Positions 46,101 through 55,873 of a DNA stretch of 64,000 bases are shown in pieces; position 1 is the first letter of the stretch, and each line of letters opens with the position of its first letter. Under the pieces are notes generated by a model. It did not search any database. It had not been told where the DNA came from and was given only the letters and a program-made list of their open reading frames with translations. A program made the translations under genes and the position numbers. The stretch covers positions 30,294,431 through 30,358,430 of the forward strand of contig CM036247.1 in NCBI GenBank assembly GCA_020698575.1, read 5' to 3'. Origin of the DNA: Bostrychus sinensis (Eukaryota > Chordata > Actinopteri > Gobiiformes > Eleotridae).

Positions 46101-47929
46101 TGTCTATCAGAGGAACTTCTGGCCTGGTTTTTATTCCAGGTAAATGTGGGAGTGGGCCGTCCTTTAGCTGAACATGTCAGAGTCACAGAATGACCTTCTG
46201 TAACATCACTGGAGCTTATTACAGCCTCAGTGTCACGAGGAGCATCTACATCAGTGAAGTGGTTATAACCAGTGACAAATCTACATTTTACAGAAAAGTG
46301 ATCATTATTATGTGTAAACTTACACTGCACTGTGATTGTGGTCTTCTTAACCAGATATTTGTCTGTGTTGCCCTGTGTTTGACAGATGAACTCTCTGCCA
46401 TCATCCTCCCATGAGGCTCTGACTGTTGCTGTTGCTGTTGCAGTGTAACTGTTCCAAGGCTGAGATGTTTCCAAACCAGAAGGAGGCACACTTTCAATGA
46501 CCAGCTTTGAACCACATGATCTCTCAGTAGAACATCTGAGTGTTATGGATGAAGAGTCCCGTACAGGAGCTGGTTTATTAAAGGTGATTGGACATGGATT
46601 TTCTGTGAAGAACAAACATATATTAAAATATGTTATTTTCTATCTTTTCTGTTGTTTCTTGTGATTCTTCTTTTTTTTTTTTTTTTTTTTTTTTTTGGTT
46701 TGTTTGATTTTTGTAAAAGGATAAAAGCATTTTCCCAACAGTGTAAAATGTAAGTAAAAACAGAACAGAATGATTCACAAATCTTGTAAAACTATATTTT
46801 ATTCCTAACATCTCAGCAACAGTTATTACACCATTTTATAAAACATAATAGCTCTGTTTGAATTTGATGGCAGCAACATGTTTCTAAAAATACAAATGCA
46901 ATGGGTCCAGAGAAGACAGCAGTGTTTCTGGGTCATGTTCACATGGATCTACTTTACATCACACAAGTGTAACTTTCATTTGTGTGAATAATAGAGACTT
47001 TTACACCTAGTCATTTTACTGGAATGTTATGTTTTTGGCAGCCTATTGCTGCCCCTGTCTCAATGTTTTTGAGATGTGTTGCTGCCATTGAATTCAAAGT
47101 AAACTAATATTTTTATTTAAATGATAAAATAACTCAGTTTCAAAGCCTAATGTGATGTTTAAGCTCTATTGTGAATAAACTATAGATTTATGAGATTTGT
47201 GAACCATCAAATTGTTTTTATTTACATTAAAAACTCACAACACATGTATTTACATTTAAGAACAGATAATTAAATGTTAACACAATTATTGTCAGTTATT
47301 TTAATCTATACCAGTACAAGCTTCTGGCATGCTTTATGTAAAATATTGATTGAAAAAAAATGATTTGATGTACTTACCTCTAACTGTAAGGACAGCATCA
47401 TCAGGAGTTTTCCACTTTCCCTTTGGATCTTTAGGAAAATATCTGAAAAAATACTTCCCTCTGTCTTGTCTTCTCAGGTCACAGATTAAAACACTGCATG
47501 ATGGATTATTGGAGGATCCAGCTCTGTGTAATCGAGGTGATCCTGTGTAAGTGACTCTGCCTTCAAACTGTGGGCTGATGGGACGTTCTGTGATCTTGTT
47601 ACTGTAGACAACAGTGCCACTGTAATCATTCAGACTGTTGTCCCATGTTCCATCCTTCATCCAGATCCACAGAGCATCTTCATCAGACACATCTCCTGTG
47701 ACTTTACATTTGATCTCAACACATGACCCCTCAGTGGCAGTCAGTGATCTTGTCTCTATTACTGCAGGAGCTGGACTGTATGAGGAGCAGGGCACAGCTG
47801 GTGTAAAAGACAAGTGAGACATTAGTTTAATTAAAACAGACAAATGACTTCATATTAAAATGGAATATGACTTTATTACAGACCTGTAAGTACGAGCAGA
47901 AGGAGACAGATGATTGGATTGGTTGCCAT
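40016..47929 (-). CDS. Gene B: CD22-like Siglec with charged membrane helix and ITIM-less tail
   Basis: Fourteen coding exons: 47884-47929, 47378-47797, 46324-46602, 45984-46245, 45645-45899, 45044-45313, 44303-44572, 43788-44045, 41048-41311, 40860-40932, 40721-40781, 40493-40557, 40366-40408, 40016-40198; about 915 residues once the Ig3 shift is ignored. Eight Ig domains: V-set with the FFR arginine and tryptophan, and seven C2. The ectodomain is almost the same as in A and C. The membrane segment differs: ILPAFKLALIVLLPIFIY has a lysine inside. The tail keeps DYENI but has VSNSQV where A has the ITIM VKYSQV, and no distal ITIM-like motif. This suggests an activating partner that uses a DAP12-type adaptor (inference from Siglec-14, -15 and -16). 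Ig3 has 262 bases, so the literal frame stops there unless the exon is skipped. Confidence 0.8.
40366..40408 (-). CDS. Gene B exon: tail 3 (no tyrosine)
   Basis: 43 bases, acceptor TTTCCACAG, donor CAG/GTAAGA. Encodes IDTSGPVNLPEDQQ; aligned with the A exon, the segment containing LYST is missing. Confidence 0.78.
40493..40557 (-). CDS. Gene B exon: tail 2
   Basis: 65 bases, acceptor TCTGATTCAG, donor AC/GTAAGA. Encodes REWDNGSSSREEPGLQ and onwards; no tyrosine. Confidence 0.75.
40721..40781 (-). CDS. Gene B exon: tail 1 (juxtamembrane)
   Basis: 61 bases, acceptor CATATTTTAG, donor CAG/GTAAGA. Encodes RLIRVIRKKSETQE and onwards, a basic stop-transfer segment. It is 24 bases longer than in A and C. 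Confidence 0.78.
40860..40932 (-). CDS. Gene B exon: membrane segment with lysine
   Basis: 73 bases, same length and phases as in A and C. Encodes GGYVKY, then ILPAFKLALIVLLPIFIY. The codon AAA (lysine) stands where gene A has GTG (valine). Acceptor CTCTACAG and donor ACAG/GTATTT are intact. Confidence 0.85.
41048..41311 (-). CDS. Gene B exon: Ig8
   Basis: 264 bases, phase 1-1. Same as gene A except for a few bases (for example SFPPVSL for SFPLVSL). Confidence 0.9.
41312..43787. other. Gene B intron between Ig7 and Ig8
   Basis: 2.5 kb, homologous to the A and C introns, with the same SINE-like relic (about 41505-41635) and a poly-T tract near 43600. No exon recognised. Confidence 0.7.
43788..44045 (-). 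CDS. Gene B exon: Ig7 (absent from gene A)
   Basis: 258 bases, phase 1-1. GPQKVTVQADPG, LKLHCRAQSHPP, VTWTRG and GLYSCTAHNEIG. Loss of such a symmetrical exon leaves the frame intact, which explains how A can lack it. Confidence 0.9.
44303..44572 (-). CDS. Gene B exon: Ig6
   Basis: 270 bases, phase 1-1. Same as A apart from a few changes (TALNSL, STRSLLRV). Confidence 0.88.
45044..45313 (-). CDS. Gene B exon: Ig5
   Basis: 270 bases, phase 1-1. Domain marks as in gene A (VVFKCNTKANP, YYWYQD, CYSCSAKN). Confidence 0.9.
45645..45899 (-). CDS. Gene B exon: Ig4
   Basis: 255 bases, phase 1-1. VTLICNVIQSNPP, FTWYKDEQ, GSYRCSAVN. The donor is CAAC/GTGAGT. Confidence 0.9.
45984..46245 (-). CDS. Gene B exon: Ig3 with frameshift
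   Basis: 262 bases, one more than a multiple of three, with intact splice sites. The frame reads VTLTCSAKGRPTPTFTWNKN, then shifts: AATAAAAACCAGG has one base too many. The literal frame ends at WSHLED and a stop. The other frame carries the rest of the domain (VQVEHSGEYFCTAHN). Confidence 0.85.
46324..46602 (-). CDS. Gene B exon: Ig2
   Basis: 279 bases, phase 1-1. ITLRCSTERSCGS with the Siglec extra cysteine, REFICQTQG. Confidence 0.88.
47378..47797 (-). CDS. Gene B exon: Ig1, V-set
   Basis: 420 bases, phase 1-1. Same key residues as gene A (SCVEIKC, PSCSVLIC, KYFFRYF, GKWKT). Visible amino-acid changes: AVPC for AVPY, VSDEDA for VFDEDA and SGTVVYS for RGSVVYS. Confidence 0.9.
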
Positions 47930-47942
47930 CCTCCTCTGGCTC
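47884..47942 (-). CDS. Gene B exon: leader, start codon and signal peptide
   Basis: Same sequence as gene A; the ATG at 47927-47929 opens MATNPIICLLLLVLTG, with acceptor CCCCACAG upstream. Confidence 0.85.
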
Positions 47943-48814
47943 CTGTGGGGAATGATTACATAAGTTCTGAATAACAGCTTTGGAGCTTGCAGTGTTTCAT
48001 AAAGACACACCTGAAACATTTTACATTTGCACTTTGTTATCGTAAAACTGTAGAATATAAAACTCTTGAATAAACTCTGCTGTAGAGTTGATTCCATCAG
48101 CCACTACATGTTTTAAATATGCAATTGTTTTAAAATAAGCTAAAGTGTGGGTTTAAACTTCTATAAAACTACTGCTTGTATGCAGTACAATGGTTTGGTT
48201 TGTTATTTAAAAATTGCAGACAAAAGCATATCCCTGCCATCCTCATCCTTTTAGGCCTGGTTTCACCAACAAGGTTTGACGTTTAAACTGGTTTTAATCA
48301 TTGTTTATCTTTGTTTAACCTAATTTAAATAAATCTCTGATTCATTTTTCCTTAAACTGAGTTAGAATGGGCAAGATTTAAACCCATTGCACCAAAAATC
48401 TTAAAGTACATTTTAAACTGTGATCAAGGTTTGGCTTGACACTGACACTGAGGGAGGTTTCCTTTTTACACAGGTGCATTGTTTTACTGACATGACTTAG
48501 TTTTACAGTGCTACAGAGTGTCTCTGTACACAAACTATGGCCTGAGGGCCAGATGTGGCCCTCAGACATTTTTCCACTGGCCCCTGGGCTCATGGGCGTC
48601 TCACCTGTGGGGGGTGTGGGGGATATGTAACACCCAGAGTTTTGGGGACTGGGGAATGCATCACCCAGACATTATTTTCTAAAACAGTGTGAGAGACAGC
48701 CAGTTATACTCGTGTGTCCAAACTGAGATACGTCGCTGATTAGAGATCACTCTGTAGCCTCTCTGTCCTGTCTCTGCTCTCTCCCCTCCCTTTCAGAGCA
48801 GCAGCCAGCCTCTG

Positions 48815-48905
48815 TCAGCCAATAGCACTGCAGAACTCATTGACATAAAACCTCATCTGTGATTGGTTACTGTAGTATAAGGCCCGCCTTTTACTCTCTG
48901 ATTGG
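48815..48905 (-). promoter_or_regulatory. Conserved CCAAT/GC-box cluster upstream of gene B
   Basis: Same arrangement as at 32115-32225: plus-strand CCAAT near 48819, minus-strand CCAAT near 48862 and 48901, minus-strand GGCGGGCC near 48885. About 0.9 kb upstream of the leader. Confidence 0.35.
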
Positions 48906-49048
48906 TTGAGATTTGTGTGAGGAAATGCAAACAGAGAAGAAGCAATAATTACTGCAGTGTGGAAGTTCATAAAAGAGAAGAGAAGTAGTATTTGAGTCTC
49001 TGCCTTTGTCTGCCACAGTAGGACCTGATATGGTTATTTATCTTGACA

Positions 49049-49195
49049 GAAAACATTGTTTTTTATCAGTATAATATAAATAAATGCATTAAGCAGGCGT
49101 TAGACACAGATGTGTGCCTCCTCAGTCTCTACAGTCTGGATTAGAGCAGGGAGAAAAAACAGGATTCAGAGCCAACAACAGCCAAGTGTAAGTCA
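49049..49195. other. About 145-bp segment present in B flank only
   Basis: Between TATCTTGACAG and TTTGCTAATGTGC, copy B carries about 145 bases that copy A lacks (junction near 32357). The direction of change is unknown. No coding signal. Confidence 0.6.
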
Positions 49196-51027
49196 GTTTG
49201 CTAATGTGCAGAGACCAAAAGTACCAATGCTGACTCAAAGTAAAATGTTTTGCTTGTTTATAAAGCTCAAACATATTTTACATCAGGTTTAGAAACAGCC
49301 AAAGGAAGAGAGGGAGAGGCTCAGAGGTAAGAATAAGTCGGTCTGAAGTCTCACTGTTCTTATAGCAAATTACTGATAAGCACTTTACAGAAATACTTTA
49401 ATTAACAGAAGCTAAATAGCAAACAGAGGCTAAATATTAAATGTTAGAATAAATCTACATATTGTAAGACAAAATGGGCTTTATAACCTACATATTTTCA
49501 GACTGCATATAAAATGTATAACATACAACCATTAAGAGTTGATGTTGAGACTGATATCTTTTTAACTTAATCCTTAGGGGTATAAGTGGCTCAAAAATGA
49601 TCTGGTGAGATTGTTTTGTAGCAATATTTTTGTAGTGAAAAGTGGTTAAACTTCATACTCCAGGTATTCCTCTAAAATATGTTACTGATGTCATACCATA
49701 AAAATGTTTAAGTTAACTTTTAAAGTTTTTATGAAATTCTTTTTTTTTTTATCACATCCTAAGTTTCCATAAGTGGGTCAAAAATGTCCCGCTTTTATTT
49801 TCAATGGAATTTAATGATGACTTTTAATTCTTATTGTGATTCTCAGGAATATGTATTTTGTGGACCACACAGACTTTATCATAAATGTTAACCCCTTAAA
49901 AATATAATTTTACCCAGCAAGAGGTCATACATGTGAGTATTTTCTAGCTACCACTAGGTGGCGTAACATTACTGTATGTGTTGCATCTGTGTGTAGAGGT
50001 ATGGGGTCCAAAAGCAGGTCCTCATCAGGGAAATCATCCAAAATTAGATCAACAACCTGTTTCAGAGTTGAATATGGGTTCAGGGAGGCCCTGCTGTCAG
50101 CGGAGACACTGAGGAAAGATCTGTGATCACTTTGGTGCTAACAAACACAACATTTTAGCCTAAATATAACAAATGTGTCACAAAACTTGTGACTCATGAC
50201 TTTGACCACAGGAGCTGATTTCCTGTGTGATGTGATAAAACATTTACTCTGCACAGAGACAGAGAGAGGTGAACTTAAAGGTTTTATTTGTGTTGGGCTT
50301 CCTCACTGAAATGAATGCAGGGGAAACTTTGCGAAGCTAAAATTAATAGTGAGTTGTGGGGAGTATACTTCAATTTACAATGTGGATAGTTTGCATCTCA
50401 GATTATTTGAGGCAGTAATCCAAAGGTAATTTAACTATGTTACTTTGAAGAGTTAGTAACTAAGTAAAGTAACTGTTAACTTCCCTAACACTGATGATAC
50501 AGTTGTTAAAAATGGACAAATAAAAACATTTCAAACATGAATTCATTCTTGTATAGACTAAAACATGATATTTTAATAATGATATTTTTAAACCAAAATG
50601 ACCAAAGAGGCATAAGAACACATTGATTCTAACACAGGTCATTTTTGACCCACTTATGGAAGAGTGTAGGGTCAAGACACTCATGCATCTAAGCGTTAAG
50701 AATAACTTCTATAATATTTCTGAAAATGTAGTTCAACCTCAGAATCAGGGCAGTGTTAAAAAGAGCTGGGTAAACTGTGACAGTAAGAGTGAGTGGCATA
50801 AATGGATCTTACAGTTTTTTATCAGTTGCTTATAAGATTAAATAGAATATTAAGTGAATATTTCAGTTGAACTTGGTGCATTAACTTATTTTGTTACATT
50901 AAGAACCGCTCAACCATCCACTAATCACCACAAATTATACAGCTATTTGATTTTTTTTGCCTGATACAGCTTTAACCTGATTCGAGCTTTCTCTGAATCT
51001 CCAGAATGGTTGGATGATAATGTGTAA

Positions 51028-51432
51028 CTGTAGATCAGTGGTTCCCAAGCTTTTTGGCTTTCTGTACCCCCAGGACCTGATTTAGTCCTGGTTTGGTCCC
51101 AGCTTAGTCCTGGTTTAATCTTAATTTGTTATGGATTTAGGCATGGTTTAGTCCCAGTTTAGAACTAGTTTAGTTCTGATTTTAGACCTGTTTATTCCTG
51201 GTTAAGTTCTGTTTTTTTTTTTTTGGTTCAGTCCTGGTTTAGTCCCTGTTTTATCTTTCTTTAGTGTCCCACCCCTCACTATAGTCCTGGGTTAGTCCTG
51301 ATTTATTTTAGTCTTTGAAAGCCAAATACATAAAGATTCTATAAATGATCAAATAACTCCACGTACCCCTTGCAATGTGCTCGTGTACCCCTAGGGTCTC
51401 TGTACCCCTGGTTGGGAAACACTGCCGTAGAT
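51028..51432. mobile_element. hAT-like MITE with internal minisatellite, copy 2
   Basis: Same insertion as 36788-37190, with the same flanking 8-mers (CTGTAGAT, CCGTAGAT), so it was copied with the unit rather than inserted twice. Confidence 0.75.
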
Positions 51433-52494
51433 GGTGATGTACTTGGACCTCTGTTGCCATTTGACCCAAATTGTTGTAAAAAGCTCCTCCAGTTGTTTTT
51501 ATCAGTATGACTCACTTTGTCCTAACTTTTTAAAGACGTGTCACTGCCATCAATTTCAAAATGAGCTTTTATTTTCCAGGAAATTGTAAAACCTCAACAT
51601 TTCATGTGTTGTTTGTTTTCTATTATGAGTAAAATATTGGGATATGAGATTTTTTTTAAAAATATGACATTTGTTTGTATTGACATTTCACACAGTGTCA
51701 TGATCTTTTGGAAAATTTGGCTTAGTGGCTGGCCACACATTTGACTTTTATGTCACAGTAAATTTACAAATGTAAATCTACAATGCTAAGACTGAGTACA
51801 CCTTTCTTGTCCTTTGGCGGAGCTAACTACATGGAACATTAAATAAAGACAAATCCACAGCATTAAATGGCTCCTACACACAGTACATACATGGATAGTT
51901 AAAGTTGTAGTAGATACAAGTTAACTGATCTTGTTTATATAAAAATGAAAGGTCCTGTTACCCAAAGCATTAAGAGTGTTTAAAATAACTGATGTTGTTT
52001 CAGAAGATTTGTGAATGTATAAAACTGCTGCTGTGACTACTGTAGCAATAGAAATCACACTTTTACAGAATACTTTTGTTAAAATACTCAATACTGAATG
52101 AAATGAAATATATGTATATCAGACTTACCTCTGGTCCTGCAGTCTGTGTATGTTTTAAGTTTAAAAAATATATTTTAAAAAAAGGTTATTTTAAAGCATT
52201 GACATGTTCACCCATGCACACTGAGAAGTATAATGTAGCCTACTGCACAGTCTGCTTCAGTGCAATTTCTCTTTTTCTCTTTAAGTGTGAAAAATTACAT
52301 TTTCCACTAACAAGAAACCTGCTGCTTCCTTTTTGCTGTTATTAAAATGCCTACTGCAGCACTAAAGGCCTGATATTTTAAGAGAGGTGGTAAACTGTGT
52401 GTACTGTTTTGAAGAAAATGGTGCTGCTCCTTCGTCTGTGCTGCTGTGGTGAAGCAGACTTGTTTCTTATTGTTGAGATCCATTTACACAGCTT

Positions 52495-52770
52495 TTTGCG
52501 CAGGTCAGGGACAAGGCTCTGGGATAATGTTGGGCTGTAAACAAAAGTTCTATAAAGTGAAAGTAAAACTGTGCCACACTTCTGTCTCTTTCATATCTGT
52601 TTAAAACTTACTTTGTATTTCAAGTTTAAAAGTCACATTAGACTCATTCACCACATTCTGTAGAGTGGTCATCTGTGTCCTGTTACCTTCTTTATAAGTT
52701 AATGCCCTTCTTTAAAAGTATTGTCTGTGCTGATCATGATACTTTTAATAAAATAAAATGGAATATGGTT
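52495..52770 (+). pseudogene. Decayed copy 3 of the 3' end of gene 1
   Basis: Nearly the same as 38250-38510 (GCAGGTCAGGGACAAGG, GGGATAATGTTGGGCTG, TTTAATAAAATAAAATGG). It marks the right end of the duplicated unit. Confidence 0.7.
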
Positions 52771-52799
52771 TAAGAAGGGAGCCTTGTGTTTGTAAATAT

Positions 52800-52957
52800 A
52801 AAGTCAGATAACATTTGAATAACCTTAGCCCAGGACATGGGTAAGTTCAGGCAGCTCCAGGAAGTACGAGCCCAGTCTCCAGCCACATTAATGTCATAAT
52901 AATATTTTATTCTTTTTAAACAAATATAATTGCATCGTGCTGTCCTGCTAAAGTTCA
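52800..52957 (-). pseudogene. Remnant of a B-type 3' end
   Basis: 52800-52930 matches 39545-39665 (3' flank of gene B, including the minus-strand AATAAA). It then jumps to GCATCGTGCTGTCC, matching part of the B terminal exon near 40070-40095. The DNA between is deleted, so this is the stump of a former B-like tail. Confidence 0.6.
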
Positions 52958-54292
52958 TGTCATCGATTTCACAAAAAAGTGTTTGTTTTTTTTTTTAAAT
53001 AATGCTCTTTATTAAATATGTGTTTGTGGTTTTATGAGCAATTTGTTTTTATTTACATTTTACAGTGTCCAGAATATTTGGATTTATAGGTTTGTAGTTT
53101 TGTGAGGAGCTGGTCAGGCCAAGTGGTTGACTGTACACTGAATTATTATGTAGTACACTGCATTTAAATGTTAACTCAGTTGTTCTAATGGTGAGTTCAC
53201 GCTGAACACAAGTGAGTTGCATGTTATGTATGTAAAGTTGCGTTCAGAAAAAAAAAAAAGTCCTGCAGCGCGATTGACTCAAATAGAGCACGAGTCCTGC
53301 AAATGGGCAAAGAAAAGAATCTACAAATGAAGCAAACAGCACAAATTCACATCCAACCCTCTATTTGCTGAAGTTGTAAAATTTGATCTTTGGCAAATAT
53401 TCATGTTGTGTTCAATCAGGTTCTTGCCTATAGCCCAGTAACACCACTAGAGGAAGCTAATGTACCACAAATAACTCCAGGCTGTCTCAGCTCTGTCTGA
53501 GTTTAAGCACTAACTAAATATATGACAAACACAGTATGTATAATTAAAGTTGTATACCCTGAAACAAGTTACTGTTCTGTTTATATAGTGTTTACATGTT
53601 TTTTGTAATTAATTAAAAATACAAAAAGTACATTATTAATTGGATTTGAGGAAGCATTTGACACAAAATATAAACTGCTGCATCACTAAAGGTTTTTGTT
53701 TTGTCAATATGAATTACCAATGTTCAATTAAAAATGAATCACAAACTTTACATAAACTTTGTGGAAAAATACTTCAAACTGAAGAGAAAGAAATGATTTC
53801 AAACTTACCACTGTAGGCTCTGTCCTGCAGTCTATGTGCACAGAAAAGCAAAAATATATCAAGATTTTATAATAATTTTAACAAGTTTTGATTTTTGGCT
53901 TCAGACTGAAAGCATGTGTGCCCATGCAGACTGGAAAGCATTATATTATTTTATGTACTGTACAGTCCTCAGGGTTGTATGCTTCCTCTTTCCCTCTTCA
54001 AGTGTAAACATTTGACTTTCCATTAATGAGAAAATGTACTTAACCCTTTTTCTCATCATCTGTGTATAAAAATGTGTACTGCTGCCTGACCTGGTTCACT
54101 AAAAAGGTGCTAAAATGTGTGGAGTGTACAGTGTGTGTGAGTGCAGTATGTATGATTCACTATAAAAAATACTGTAGAGGATATTACAGTACATACTCAC
54201 TTTTGTTTCAGGGTTAATTTGAAAGTCTGCTTTACTGACTGCCTGTATAAAGTTTAAAGTTTGGTGGACTTTGAAAGATTTGTTATAACCCA
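52958..54292. other. Spacer between units, no gene seen
   Basis: AT-rich DNA without coding exons. A 23-base exon-like motif on the minus strand (53809-53831, acceptor CACATAG, donor GTAAGT) resembles the motifs at 37890 and 52129. Confidence 0.45.
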
Positions 54293-54702
54293 GTCCACCC
54301 TGAGAGTCATACAAGCTTGGGCCAGCACTGTGTGTTATAAAGCTCTAATAAATAGGACAGGCTACAGGCTACACACTACTAGCAGATGTGAACATAATGT
54401 TATGCCTGATTGGTGAATGTACAAAGACACTGTTAGGCCAGAGAGGGCAAAGTCTTTACAAACCAGTTTAATTAAAAATACTTTATCTGCATAGAACAGT
54501 CCAAAAGAAAAACATATAAAACAGGAAAGCAATGAGAAAAACAAATGGAATAATTCATGAGATTACACACTGAGTTTTTTCTATACTTGTACAGTAACAA
54601 TGTATGAGGGTGATCAAATCTTCAGTTTGTCACAACCACGCTGTTCGATTGATTAAGATATATAAATAGGATAATCCATGATGTACTGCATAAAGGTACT
54701 CT

Positions 54703-54888
54703 TCAGATCTTGAGCTCGGAGTACTGCGCCTCCTCCCCCTGGGACAGTCTGGGACCTTCTCTGCTCTGTCCTTTAGTCCTGAAGTTCACCTGAGAGTACT
54801 TGACGTCCACCTCGTCCTCACTGCTGTCTGAGTAACAAAGTCCTAGGTTTTGCACTGTTGTGATGTTCTCATAGACGTCTTCCATTTC
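54703..54888 (-). CDS. Gene C exon: tail 4 with YENI, ITIM and ITIM-like motifs
   Basis: 186 bases, same protein as gene A: DVYENI, VKYSQV, AQYSELKI, stop at 54703-54705. Confidence 0.88.
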   Translation of the reverse strand, partial: EMEDVYENITTVQNLGLCYSDSSEDEVDVKYSQVNFRTKGQSREGPRLSQGEEAQYSELKI

Positions 54889-55810
54889 CTGAGATACAAA
54901 AGATAAAAAGAAAAATCTGAACATACACTGAATTAATTTCCAAAAAAATGTGTGTAAAAAATGACTACATGTTGCTTACGTGAGGTTGAATAGAGAAGAA
55001 TGGCCTTTTGAAAGATTTTTTGCTAGACTATGTACTTCAACCATAAAATTTGGAAGTCATTTTCAAAATAGCGACTTAATTTTTCTTTTTCTTTTTCGCA
55101 GACCATTGGCCTGGGTCACTTTGAGGTCAGAACCTCTGACAGTTCCATGAGGGAAACATACAACTTTTAACAGTTTTCTGCAACACAGCTTTAGGATCTT
55201 GGTTGGAGAGTGGAGTCAGTCCCAGATCTTCTGCACAGAGTTTGATTGAGCTATAATGGTCACTCACTTATATCCTCGTCTATCAGTCTGAGTTATATTG
55301 ATAACAGACAAAACTGGCCCTCGCAAATGGAACAAAGTCCTTAAGAAAATAACAGGATCCAGATGGTGTTTCATCCAGCTGTGCAGATTTTATAACACAC
55401 TAACCAACAAGGAAACCAATATATAGGCATATACTTGGTGAAGGTCATGTACCCATATTCAGGGGTGAAAGTAGATTTTTGCTTATGCCGGTACTTTAAC
55501 AAATTTTGCCTACATATATATATATATTAATAGCAGAAAAAGCAGATATACGAGGTTAAGAATGAATCTTGACTATAAATGAAAAATATAGACATGGCTT
55601 ATACAGGGTTTAACAGGGTTTAAAAACAAATCAAACGCACCCTATAAAGGCCAACACACACCAGACGCACGTCAAAAAATATGCCCCTATTGTTTTCTAT
55701 GAGGCGCACACATGGCCCCCGTGCTTCTGCAGTAACAAAAACAAAGCAAACAGGTGACATACATCAGGCTCTGACACCTTCCTCACCTGTCTCCTCCCTG
55801 ATGTGTGTGT

Positions 55811-55873
<63 letters not shown>

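Larger units (their letters stand above)
41037..50895. repeat. Recent tandem duplication unit, copy B
   Basis: Nearly identical to 24960-34105 (copy A) in exons, introns and upstream flank, and to 57858-64000 (copy C). The identity starts abruptly at GTCACCACTTACC, the donor of the Ig8 exon. Rightwards it continues, beyond the LINE site, to about 52765, matching 36660-38507. Confidence 0.9.
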
